Source of the DNA: Acidimicrobiales bacterium
Lineage (GTDB): Bacteria; Actinomycetota; Acidimicrobiia; Acidimicrobiales; SZUA-35
Length of the DNA: 35,287 bases
Assembly: GCA_013003535.1 (NCBI GenBank)
Contig: JABDIY010000062.1
Location: 1-35,287, forward strand
Direction: 5' to 3'
The notes under the pieces are model-generated. The model saw only the letters and a list, made by a program, of their open reading frames with translations. It was not told where the DNA came from and did no database searches. This document shows positions 25,536-32,848 of this stretch, one piece after another (the stretch's first letter is position 1; every line of letters starts with the position of its first letter). The position numbers and the translations under genes are program-made.

Positions 25536-26294
25536 ATGGGTTCGGTACTGGCGTTCGCAAATCAGAAGGGCGGCGTGGCCAAGACCACGACGGTCCAGTC
25601 TCTCGGAGACGCGCTTGTCGAACGGGGCCACCGCGTTTTGCTGATAGACCTTGATCCGCAGGCGTGTCTCACGTATGCGGTTGGTATCGACGCCGACAAC
25701 GTCGGCGCCAGCCTCCACGACGTGTTCGTGGGCCGCGCCAAAGCCGAAGAGGTCCTGATCGAGCTCAACGAAAGCCTGTCCATCCTCAGCTCTTCGATCG
25801 ACTTGGCCGGAGCCGAAGTGCACCTCCTCACCAAGACCGGACGGGAGTTCGTTTTGGCCCGGGCGCTGAAACGGCTGGTCAAGAACTATAACTACGTGCT
25901 GCTGGACTGTGGACCGTCGCTGGGGATCCTCACGATCAATGGTCTCACCGCTGCCACCCACGTGGCCATCCCCTTCCAGGGGGAAACCCTCAGCCACCGT
26001 GGCGTCGGACAGCTGCTGGAGACGGTGCGCGACGTACGGGCCTACACCAATGAGGATCTCCAGGTTCTGGGTGGGATCGCAACGATGTTCGACGGCCGCA
26101 CGCGGCTGGCCCAACAGGTTCTTCTCGACGTCGCCGAAGTCCATGGTATCGAAGTGCTTCCGCCCCCGATCCCCAAATCAGTCCGTGTCGCCGAAGCCCC
26201 GGGCCGGGGTCGGTCGGTTCTGGCTCATGCCAGCAGCTCCAAGCCCGCCGATGCGTATCGAGAACTCGCCGCCACGATCGAGGCTCGTACATGA
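25536..26294 (+). CDS. ParA/Soj-family ATPase
   Basis: The 252-residue protein has the deviant Walker A KGGVAKTTT (residues 11-19) with the signature Lys, then LLIDLDPQACLTYAVG (about 35-50) and YVLLDCGPSLGILTINGL (about 115-132). These are hallmarks of ParA/MinD ATPases that dimerise on ATP and position DNA or protein cargo. No parB or parS is nearby, so it is an orphan. It overlaps the next gene by four bases (ATGA), suggesting a two-gene operon. A role in the main chromosome's segregation is not shown by this context. Confidence 0.9.
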   Translation: MGSVLAFANQKGGVAKTTTVQSLGDALVERGHRVLLIDLDPQACLTYAVGIDADNVGASLHDVFVGRAKAEEVLIELNESLSILSSSIDLAGAEVHLLTKTGREFVLARALKRLVKNYNYVLLDCGPSLGILTINGLTAATHVAIPFQGETLSHRGVGQLLETVRDVRAYTNEDLQVLGGIATMFDGRTRLAQQVLLDVAEVHGIEVLPPPIPKSVRVAEAPGRGRSVLAHASSSKPADAYRELAATIEART

Positions 26295-26635
26295 CGAGCG
26301 GTTCCTCAAACCGCGATCCGCTGGGTAAGCAGGCGCTTTTTTCTCCCCCGATCCCCGCAAAACCTGCCGAGAATCGCCGGCCACGCCAAGACCCTCGAGG
26401 CCAGCGAACCCGTGATGGTGTCAAGGCGTTGTACTCGCTTGACACCGAACCCCGATTTGGCACGGTGATGGTCGAATGCTCTGAATGTCTCGAACACACC
26501 AGGATCTCGGTCTTGGATGCCGGGGCCCGAATCTGGGGATTCTCGCTGTGGATCCCGCTCAAACGGTTCAGTCGGTGGCTGAGCTGTCCGGCTTGTCATC
26601 GCAGAACCTGGTGCCGTATTCGATGGACCGGCTGA
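26291..26635 (+). CDS. Small zinc-ribbon-like protein coupled to the ParA ATPase
   Basis: The 114-residue protein has a Pro/Arg-rich, probably disordered N-terminal half (to about residue 45). Then comes a compact segment with two Cys pairs, VECSECLEH (about 61-69) and LSCPACHRRTWC (about 97-108), consistent with one zinc ribbon. I recognise no named family. The ATG overlaps the ParA stop (ATGA), so synthesis of both is coupled, and the protein may be its partner or DNA adaptor (inference). Confidence 0.75.
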   Translation: MTSGSSNRDPLGKQALFSPPIPAKPAENRRPRQDPRGQRTRDGVKALYSLDTEPRFGTVMVECSECLEHTRISVLDAGARIWGFSLWIPLKRFSRWLSCPACHRRTWCRIRWTG

Positions 26636-26688
26636 GTTCCCGTCGTCGCTGAGAGGGCGTTGTGGCTTGGTAGGACAGCAACGATGTG

Positions 26689-26707
26689 TTGTGGTTTGGA
26701 ACCACAA
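26689..26707. promoter_or_regulatory. Inverted repeat TTGTGGTT-TGG-AACCACAA
   Basis: Perfect 8-bp arms with a 3-nt loop lie 25 bp before the META lipoprotein start and about 50 bp after the zinc-ribbon stop. No T-run follows, so an operator is as likely as a terminator. Confidence 0.45.
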
Positions 26708-26732
26708 TGGGGGATGACATCGTCAAAGAACT

Positions 26733-27500
26733 ATGAAGCGAATCCTTATTCTCGTTGGCACGTTTGCAATCTTGACCTCGGCATGTGGTTCCGACGCTGT
26801 GTCCGTGGGGTCAGGGTCCAGCGACTTCGTAGGTGAATGGCAACTCCAAGGCGGCACGCTGGACGGCAAGACCTTTCCGCTGGTGGACGGTTGGCGGGTC
26901 ACGTTTCAGTTGGAAGAAGACGGCCGGTTTGGCGGCCGGGCGGCATGCAACGGATACGGCGGCACCTACGAGTTGGACGGCTCGGCGATCAGCTTCGGCG
27001 AATGGTCGATCACCGAGATGGGCTGCGAGCCGGCAGTGATGGCCTCGGAGCAGGCGTTCATCACCGTCTTGCAGCGGACCCCGGAGCTCGAACGCGCCGG
27101 CGACGAGTTGCGAATGAGAGGCGACGGAACGGACCTGTCCTTCTCGCTCATCCCGCCGCTACCGGTTGCAGAACTCATCGGCACCACCTGGCTGCTCGAC
27201 ACCATCTTTCAGGGCGCTGCCGCCAGCTCCACATTGGGCGAGGCCGAGCTCCGCTTCGACGCCGACGGCACCTTTACCGGCTCGACCGGCTGCCGCACGC
27301 TCACTGGCACCTATCAACTGAATGGTGACGAGATTGCGATCACCCAGATGGCAGCCGATGGCGAGTGCCCTCCTGAACTCCAACGGCAGGACAATACGAT
27401 GATCAGCGTGATCGAGTCACCGAGAGTCGAGATCTATGAGAACCGGCTCAGCCTGTGGACCGCCGGCGACGAAGGCCTCGGCTTTCGCGCAGTCAGCTGA
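26733..27500 (+). CDS. Lipoprotein with two META (HslJ-like) domains
   Basis: The 255-residue protein has a signal peptide MKRILILVGTFAILTSAC with lipobox LTSAC (lipidated C18). Two META-type modules follow: FVGEWQLQGGTLDG...GGRAACNGYGGTYELDGSAISF (about 30-95) and LIGTTWLLDTIF...LRFDADGTFTGSTGCRTLTGTYQLNGDEIAI (about 146-205). Each has the GxxGCNxxxGxY-like core. META proteins such as HslJ are envelope proteins of unclear function. It should sit on the outer face of the membrane. It stands alone, with its own likely promoter behind a palindrome. Confidence 0.88.
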   Translation: MKRILILVGTFAILTSACGSDAVSVGSGSSDFVGEWQLQGGTLDGKTFPLVDGWRVTFQLEEDGRFGGRAACNGYGGTYELDGSAISFGEWSITEMGCEPAVMASEQAFITVLQRTPELERAGDELRMRGDGTDLSFSLIPPLPVAELIGTTWLLDTIFQGAAASSTLGEAELRFDADGTFTGSTGCRTLTGTYQLNGDEIAITQMAADGECPPELQRQDNTMISVIESPRVEIYENRLSLWTAGDEGLGFRAVS

Positions 27501-27533
27501 CCACTCGTCGTGCTGACGAACGTGCCGAATCAT

Positions 27534-27549
27534 GCTCACTGGAGTGAGC
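27534..27549. promoter_or_regulatory. Palindrome GCTCACT-GG-AGTGAGC upstream of the aldolase gene
   Basis: This perfect 16-bp palindrome is 33 bp after the META gene stop and 94 bp before the aldolase ATG. It may be a regulator site for the aldolase or a weak hairpin terminator without a T-run. Confidence 0.35.
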
Positions 27550-27642
27550 CAGGCACAGCGCACCCATGTACCCAATTCCGCTTCGGCGCTGGGAGATGCT
27601 ATTGAAGGTAGTGGAACCCAAAAAACCGCAGGGAGAACGAAG

Positions 27643-28527
27643 ATGAATCAAGAACAGTTGTCCAAGATCAGTGGGGGGAACGGTTTCGTCGCTGCCCTCG
27701 ATCAGAGTGGGGGCAGTACCCCAAAGGCGCTTCGCCTTTACGGAGTTACCGAAGAGAGTTACAGCAACGAAGACGAGATGTTTGATGCGATTCACACAAT
27801 GCGATCTCGCATCATCACCAGCCCCGCCTTCACTGGCGACCGCATCATCGGAGCCATCCTGTTCGAGCAGACGATGGACCGCCGTATCGATGGCCGAGAT
27901 ACCGGCGAGTACCTGTGGAGCGTGAAGAACGTGGTCCCTTTCCTGAAAGTCGACAAGGGTCTCGCCGACGAGGCCGACGGTGCGCAGGTGATGAAACCGA
28001 TCGCGGGGCTCGACGACCTGCTCAGCCGTGCTGTGGAGAAGGGCATGTTCGGTACGAAGATGCGTTCGGTGATCAAGCTCGCCAACCCAGCCGGTGTCGA
28101 CGCGGTGGTCGATCAGCAATTCGAGATCGGTCACCAGATACTGGCCGCTGGTCTCGTCCCGATTATCGAGCCAGAAATCGATATTCATAGTCCGGAGAAG
28201 GCGGAGGCGGAAGGCCTCCTGCGAGACGCCATTCTGCGCCACGCTGACCAGCTCGGCGAACAGCAAGTCATGTTGAAACTGACGCTGCCCGATGAAGCGA
28301 ACTTCTACTCCTCGCTGATTCAGCACCCCAATATCTTGAAGGTCGTCGCCCTCTCCGGTGGCTACGCCCGTGACGACGCCAACCAACGATTGGCGCAGAA
28401 TCACGGCATGGTCGCCAGCTTCTCTCGCGCCCTTACCGAAGGACTGTCCGCCCAGCAGACGGACGATGAGTTCAACAGCATGCTGGACCAATCGATCCAA
28501 AGCATTTACGACGCCTCGATCACCTGA
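27643..28527 (+). CDS. fda: Class I fructose-bisphosphate aldolase (Fda type)
   Basis: The start is ATG at 27643 with GGGAG about 8 bp upstream; the longer frame from 27532 adds 37 residues without homology. The 294-residue protein closely resembles staphylococcal Fda along its length: GFVAALDQSGGSTPKAL, YSNEDEMF, AILFEQTMDR, VPFLKVDKGL, GTKMRS, LVPIIEPE and ALSGGYARDDAN. K212 in VMLKLT is at the position of the Schiff-base Lys known for this type. It cleaves fructose-1,6-bisphosphate to dihydroxyacetone phosphate and glyceraldehyde-3-phosphate without a metal. It is convergent with the flavoprotein gene (24 bp). Confidence 0.95.
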   Translation: MNQEQLSKISGGNGFVAALDQSGGSTPKALRLYGVTEESYSNEDEMFDAIHTMRSRIITSPAFTGDRIIGAILFEQTMDRRIDGRDTGEYLWSVKNVVPFLKVDKGLADEADGAQVMKPIAGLDDLLSRAVEKGMFGTKMRSVIKLANPAGVDAVVDQQFEIGHQILAAGLVPIIEPEIDIHSPEKAEAEGLLRDAILRHADQLGEQQVMLKLTLPDEANFYSSLIQHPNILKVVALSGGYARDDANQRLAQNHGMVASFSRALTEGLSAQQTDDEFNSMLDQSIQSIYDASIT

Positions 28528-28551
28528 GGAATGGGGGAAGCGACGGCGGCC

Positions 28552-29508
28552 TTACCATCGTTCGAACCGACCGTTGAGCGTATTGGTCAGTTTCACCACG
28601 TCTTGTGCACATCCCCACGACAACAGGAAACCGGCTCCAGCGTGCCCGTAGTTGTGAACGACGGCGCGTCCGTCGGCGAGCTCGTCTCGTTCTACCCGTA
28701 CGCTCGGACGGCCCGGGCGTAACCCTACGCGCACATCGAGCACATCGAGTTGGGCCACTCGCCCATCTAGCTGACCGCTATCAGTAAGGATTCGCTGCGT
28801 GATTACAGGGTCGGGTTCCAGGTCGGTGCAGCCAATCTGGCGCGTCCCTCCGAGAATGACTTCTTCGGAACGTGGATACACATAGGCGGCGCGCTCAGCG
28901 TCGGAATGGTCGGTTACGCCATCACGAATTCCGGGATTCGTGACGGCCACCACCTGACCCCGGATCGGATGAACGGTCGGGTCGTCAGCCAGGTCGGCGG
29001 CACCCAGACCCGAGCAGTTGAGGACGATGTCGCCCTCTACGTCAACCAAGCGGTCAACCTCGCCTACGGTGATCGTTCCCCCGAGTTTGGCCAGCAAAGT
29101 GGTGAGCCACCGCAAATAGACCGGCGGCTCGATCCCGAACCCATCGATTTCGAAACCACCGGCGTAGGGCGCAGGGACTGCATCAGAACCAAGTCGACGA
29201 ACATACGGAGTGGTCTCCCACCACGAGCGGGAGGGGACACAGCGGTCCAGCTCCCGCTGGCGCATCGGCACTACACCGCTCGCCGGATCCTCCGAAAGGG
29301 AGGCGAACCGAGTTCGGGTTGCCAGGGCCCAGCGCCGGGTCGACTCGTGTGGTTCCAACATCGTTGCGGTCCAGACGGCGGCCGCCACCATCGACACGGT
29401 GGAATCGTAGAGCTCGCGGGCCACCACGTGGGCATCCCACCCGGCCTCGCGCATCGCCACCGCCGTCGTCAACCCCGAAACTCCTCCGCCAACAATCGTT
29501 GCTCGCAT
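28552..29508 (-). CDS. D-amino-acid-oxidase-like FAD-dependent oxidoreductase
   Basis: From ATG at 29508 the protein has 318 residues and opens directly with the FAD dinucleotide-binding motif ATIVGGGVSGLTTAVAMREAGWDAHVVAR. An in-frame start at 29562 would add 18 residues before this strand. Further DAO features are the NCSGLGAADLADD segment, VHPIRGQVVAV, EVILGGTRQIG, VGLRPGRPSVRVERD and the ending VVHNYGHAGAGFLLSWGCAQDVVKL. The family oxidises D-amino acids to 2-oxo acids with H2O2 release; substrate preference is not readable. There is no good Shine-Dalgarno, but TACCCT lies 8 bp upstream, so the message may be leaderless. Confidence 0.9.
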   Translation of the reverse strand: MRATIVGGGVSGLTTAVAMREAGWDAHVVARELYDSTVSMVAAAVWTATMLEPHESTRRWALATRTRFASLSEDPASGVVPMRQRELDRCVPSRSWWETTPYVRRLGSDAVPAPYAGGFEIDGFGIEPPVYLRWLTTLLAKLGGTITVGEVDRLVDVEGDIVLNCSGLGAADLADDPTVHPIRGQVVAVTNPGIRDGVTDHSDAERAAYVYPRSEEVILGGTRQIGCTDLEPDPVITQRILTDSGQLDGRVAQLDVLDVRVGLRPGRPSVRVERDELADGRAVVHNYGHAGAGFLLSWGCAQDVVKLTNTLNGRFERW

Positions 29509-29633
29509 GTGCAACGAGGGTAGACAACGGATCTGTTCCGTCCTGGCAGCCGTTGGCGTCATCGTGCACCAAAACGGTGGCGTCGGTGGCGGGTGCCGGA
29601 CAGACGACGGCTCCGAATGAGAGCTTGCCTCAA

Positions 29634-29930
29634 TCAGGCAACGGTTCGCCGGATCGCCAGCAAACCCTTCGCGCCGGTCGCCGCGGTCTGCTCGGAATGG
29701 GGAGTTCCGGCAGGGACGTCACACACATCTCCCGGACCGAGCACCATCTCGTGGTCTGTCATCGCCATCACGAGCATGCCCTTGATGATGAGCACTCGAG
29801 CGTCAAATGGATGAGTGTGAAAACCGGGCCGATCGTTCGGCTGATACACCTTGTCGGCCGGCGCGTCGTAACCATCGGCCACGCAGAAATCGTGAAAATC
29901 GTCGGGATCGATGGGGCGAGTATCCGCCAT
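29634..29930 (-). CDS. Single-domain cupin protein
   Basis: This is a small (98-residue) cupin. Motif 1 is PGFHTHPFDARVLIIKG, with both metal-binding His but Arg where the usual Glu ligand stands. Motif 2 is LGPGDVCDVPAGTPHSEQ with the third His. The missing Glu suggests altered or absent metal chemistry; the function is unknown. The ATG at 29930 is chosen; a TTG at 29948 in the same frame would add six residues, and no Shine-Dalgarno decides between them. It lies between the alpha/beta hydrolase and the flavoprotein on the same strand. Confidence 0.78.
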   Translation of the reverse strand: MADTRPIDPDDFHDFCVADGYDAPADKVYQPNDRPGFHTHPFDARVLIIKGMLVMAMTDHEMVLGPGDVCDVPAGTPHSEQTAATGAKGLLAIRRTVA

Positions 29931-30115
29931 TTGGCGCACGATTTGCAAGGCTCGCGGCGCAATAGGTCAGTACGGCACGAACGGCAGCGGGCGTACAGCC
30001 GCTCTTGGCTTTCTCGGATTCATCGTCCTCCTCGTCTGGCCGGCACGCACTCGCTTCACGCAACACAACATCTTGCATCACGAGAGCTGACCTAGCGAGG
30101 ACAGTCCCGCCATGA

Positions 30116-30991
30116 TCATTGGTGCTGCTGGCTAGTGAACCCGAGTACTGCGTTTGTGAAGCCGTTCGGGTCCATGCTGTGGGCCAGGTGCGTTTGGTTG
30201 GCAAGTGTCACTGCCTCTGCACCCAGCACAATCGTTGAGAGCTGTTGGGCCGTCGGGTAGGCCGGCGAATCGCTTCGCTCACCCCTGAGCATGAGGGTTG
30301 GCACTCCGGTGATCGGAAGATCGTCCCATGTGCATTGTTGGAGAGTACGGAGTTCCCGACTTGCACTCCGCACACCTTCCCGAAGCATCTTGCGAACAGG
30401 TGGAACCGCCATAGCGATGCCGATCTCTTCATCGCTCACACCGGCCAGATCATGTGCGAGCAGTCGGATCGCATCATCTGGTCGTCCCTCTGCCACCGCG
30501 TCTTCGAGGGCAGCGACCACGTCATCGGGGATCTGGTCCCCATTCATCGGCGGTTCGTACAACACCAGCGACGCCAAGTCGGCCCCGGCGAGCGCCGTCT
30601 TCATTGCCACGACCGCGCCGAAAGAGTGTGCCACCACGTGAACCGGCTGGTCGTAGGTCCCCAGAACAGCCTGGAGGTCCTCTACTTCGCGGTCCAAGGC
30701 ATAGGCCGTCGCGTCGGAGCTTCCGCCGCGGCCCCTGCGGTCGTAGACGGTGACCTCGTGATGATCAGCCAAGGCCAACTCCACCAGGGAGAAGGTGTTC
30801 ATCCCGTCGAGGGTGCCATGGACGAGAACCATCGGTGAACCGGACCCGCTGCGCCGGAGCGAGAGCACAGTTCCATCGGCAGATGTCACGGAGCCGTTGC
30901 CACCTTTGCTCCCCAGCGCCAACGATCGCAGAAGTCTCCGTTTGCTCGGCGCGTCGCGAAACAGTCTCAGGAAATGGCTACCTATTCCCAT
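30116..30991 (-). CDS. Alpha/beta hydrolase
   Basis: The 291-residue protein shows the alpha/beta hydrolase fold: MVLVHGTLDGMNTF (oxyanion region, about 54-67), VTVYDRRGRGGSS, and nucleophile elbow VVAHSFGAVVA (Ser about 123). The catalytic His is probably in LANQTHLAHSMDPNGF near the end. The first 40 residues are basic (SHFLRLFRDAPSKRRLLRSL). Esterase, lipase or C-C hydrolase activity cannot be told apart. AGGAG lies 8 bp before the ATG. The 185-bp gap to the downstream cupin and the 159-bp gap to the upstream gene suggest separate transcription. Confidence 0.9.
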   Translation of the reverse strand: MGIGSHFLRLFRDAPSKRRLLRSLALGSKGGNGSVTSADGTVLSLRRSGSGSPMVLVHGTLDGMNTFSLVELALADHHEVTVYDRRGRGGSSDATAYALDREVEDLQAVLGTYDQPVHVVAHSFGAVVAMKTALAGADLASLVLYEPPMNGDQIPDDVVAALEDAVAEGRPDDAIRLLAHDLAGVSDEEIGIAMAVPPVRKMLREGVRSASRELRTLQQCTWDDLPITGVPTLMLRGERSDSPAYPTAQQLSTIVLGAEAVTLANQTHLAHSMDPNGFTNAVLGFTSQQHQ

Positions 30992-31150
30992 GAGCTGAGT
31001 CTCCTACCGACGGCAAAACCCGTCAACCATCCGAGCACCGAAACCTCTGATCAGATGAGGACAGTTCCCACCAAGGCCCGTTCTCCCTGGCTCGAGCGTC
31101 CGTCTGAATCGCCGTTGACCGATGCTCGGAAATCTCTGGGGCTGGTTGAG

Positions 31151-31936
31151 TCAGAAGGGTACTTGCTGAGTGAGAAGGCCATCGCTGGTTCCACGGCCGG
31201 AGAGAATCCGGCAGAACTCGAGCGCTTCGATTTCGATTCTTTCGGCGTCGCCGCCGGCCACCCGGAACCTGCCACCTGCCGGGCCGACCAACGTCAGGTC
31301 GAACGGGCGGTCGTGGCGTCGAGCCCACTCACCAACGATGTCCTGAACGATCCGCACGGCGTGTTGGCCGGTCAGATCGGGGCTGCCGCCAATTGCCCTG
31401 GCGAGGTCGATGCGGTGCATGAAGATGTCGCGGGTCAGGATCGTGTCGACCAGGTATCCGAGCGTCCACGTTTCGACGATCGAGCCGAGATCAACAGGGA
31501 TCTTGACCAACCGGCGCATCGGCCCTGGGATGCGCTTCCTTCCTTTCGCGGCCAGACTGACAAGAGACCGGGTCTTGGCGATGAGTTCAACCGCAGAGAG
31601 ATCGGCGGTTCGCTCGATCTGAAGTGCGGTCATGATCTGGACCTCATTCTCACCAGTCGCCTTGTGCCGCTTGCCGATCTCGCGCTGCTGACTGAGCTGC
31701 TCCCTGATCGATGCTGCGGCTTGCATCGCGCCGAGGACGTGCCCGGCCATATCGCGCACCGTCCACAGCTCACAGTCGGTCGGTCGGTCCCAGTCGGCCG
31801 GCTTGAGCTCAGCTACCGCAACAGCCCAACGGCGATACTCCTCCTCAGCCAGGCCCGGGGCCTCACGTTTGCTGATGGGATCGATCGCTGCCGCGTCAAT
31901 GGTGGTTGTGGTCGAGTGCGTATTTGTGTTTGTCAT
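31151..31936 (-). CDS. Maleylpyruvate-isomerase-family (DinB-like, mycothiol-dependent type) protein
   Basis: From ATG at 31936 the protein has 261 residues. A longer frame to 32080 lies inside the tetR gene and is rejected because the ATG forms an ATGA overlap with the tetR stop. The segment YRRWAVAVAELKPADWDRPTDCELWTVRDMAGHVLGAMQAA (about 37-77) is the four-helix N-terminal pattern of this family, with the metal-binding His in MAGHV. RDIFMHRIDLARAIG (about 169-183) supplies further conserved residues. Members use mycothiol or act as uncharacterised thiol transferases. Coupling to the TetR gene suggests regulation by a substrate or stress signal. Confidence 0.82.
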   Translation of the reverse strand: MTNTNTHSTTTTIDAAAIDPISKREAPGLAEEEYRRWAVAVAELKPADWDRPTDCELWTVRDMAGHVLGAMQAAASIREQLSQQREIGKRHKATGENEVQIMTALQIERTADLSAVELIAKTRSLVSLAAKGRKRIPGPMRRLVKIPVDLGSIVETWTLGYLVDTILTRDIFMHRIDLARAIGGSPDLTGQHAVRIVQDIVGEWARRHDRPFDLTLVGPAGGRFRVAGGDAERIEIEALEFCRILSGRGTSDGLLTQQVPF

Positions 31937-32556
31937 GGTGCATCTCCGGTTTGGGTCGGCAGGGCGCCGACGTGGTCGAGAAACATGTCGACGCTTTCGT
32001 CGAGCAGCCGAGCCCAGCGGTCGCCGGTGGGGTCGTTCGAGATTTGCTGGGAGGTCAAGCCCGTCAGCAGCGCCGTCCACAGGTCAAGGGCGGCAGGGTC
32101 GGTCACGCCGGCATCAAGCAGCACCCGGCCGGCGTCGGCCAACCGAGCCTGGGCAAGCGAATAACTCTCCGGCGACGGTTCAAAACCAGGGACCGAGCGC
32201 TGGAACATCAGCTGATACCGAACCGGGGAGGCCAGACAAAACTCGAACCAGAGGCGGACGCCGGCCTTGAGGCTTTCACGAGTGACGGGCCGCTTTTCGG
32301 ACACATCGGCCATGTGCTCAGCCAGTTGCTCTTGTCCCTGCCGGAACATTGCGTCGTAGATGGCGTGCTTGCTGTCGAAATAGGAGTACAGGCTTGGCGC
32401 TCGCATCCCCACTCGCTTGGCCAACTGACGAAGCGACAGCGACGCGATGCCCTCCGTGCGAGCCAACTCCCACGCAGCGTCAAGTATCTCAGCAATGGTC
32501 TCCCGCCGCCGGCGATCCCTCGGCGTGGTGGTGCTTGTCGAAACGGATGTGGTCAT
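31933..32556 (-). CDS. TetR-family transcriptional regulator
   Basis: The 207-residue protein has an N-terminal TetR helix-turn-helix: RRETIAEILDAAWELARTEGIASLSLRQLAKRVGMRAPSLYSYFDSKHAIYDAMF (about 17-71). A helical ligand domain follows with ALLTGLTSQQISNDPTGDRWARLLDESVDMFLDHV, typical of the TetR_C_13/WHG-like group. It is the first gene of a two-gene operon, overlapping the isomerase-like gene by ATGA. A nested perfect palindrome lies 3 bp upstream of its ATG, so it almost certainly represses itself and its partner; the ligand is unknown. Confidence 0.93.
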   Translation of the reverse strand: MTTSVSTSTTTPRDRRRRETIAEILDAAWELARTEGIASLSLRQLAKRVGMRAPSLYSYFDSKHAIYDAMFRQGQEQLAEHMADVSEKRPVTRESLKAGVRLWFEFCLASPVRYQLMFQRSVPGFEPSPESYSLAQARLADAGRVLLDAGVTDPAALDLWTALLTGLTSQQISNDPTGDRWARLLDESVDMFLDHVGALPTQTGDAP

Positions 32557-32558
32557 GA

Positions 32559-32596
32559 GTTCCTAACGATGTTAGGAACTTAGAACATCGTTAGGA
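32559..32596. promoter_or_regulatory. Nested TetR operator
   Basis: GTTCCTAAC-GAT-GTTAGGAAC (32559-32579) is a perfect 9-bp-arm palindrome. The segment TCCTAACGATGTT (32561-32573) is also perfectly inverted at 32584-32596 with a 10-bp spacer. This gives three copies of the CTAAC/GTTAG half-site within 38 bp. The site adjoins the tetR start, so binding would block transcription of the operon. Confidence 0.8.
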
Positions 32597-32848
32597 GTAT
32601 CGTCAAGCGAGAATCGATTCTTCCTCAGAGGTCCATCCCAAACGAGCCTGATCGATGCGAACTACAAGGTCGGCTTCTCGTTCTTGAAAGCGGCTTCTGA
32701 GATCGGCAGGCGGGCCGAATGCGACTTCCAAAGGAGAAATGTTTCCGCTGCGTCTAGGGTAGAAAAACCAAGCACAGTTATCTGTGTGAGGCGAGCGTGA
32801 GTAGCGTTCGCCGTGTGTCCCCGACCGGAATCAAAGAGGCCATAATCC
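32597..32848. other. Divergent promoter region of tetR and the Rv2629-like gene
   Basis: This 252-bp stretch contains no convincing gene. The small inverted repeat CACAG-TTAT-CTGTG lies at 32773-32786. AAAGAGG just before 32849 is the ribosome-binding site of the downstream gene. Promoter boxes are not clear. Confidence 0.4.

Noticed and set aside
27493-28500. 335-codon minus-strand ORF
   Set aside because: It mirrors the aldolase gene, which is strongly recognisable on the plus strand.
30974-32164. 396-codon plus-strand ORF
   Set aside because: It runs antisense through the isomerase-like gene and part of tetR, both well supported by domains and an ATGA overlap.
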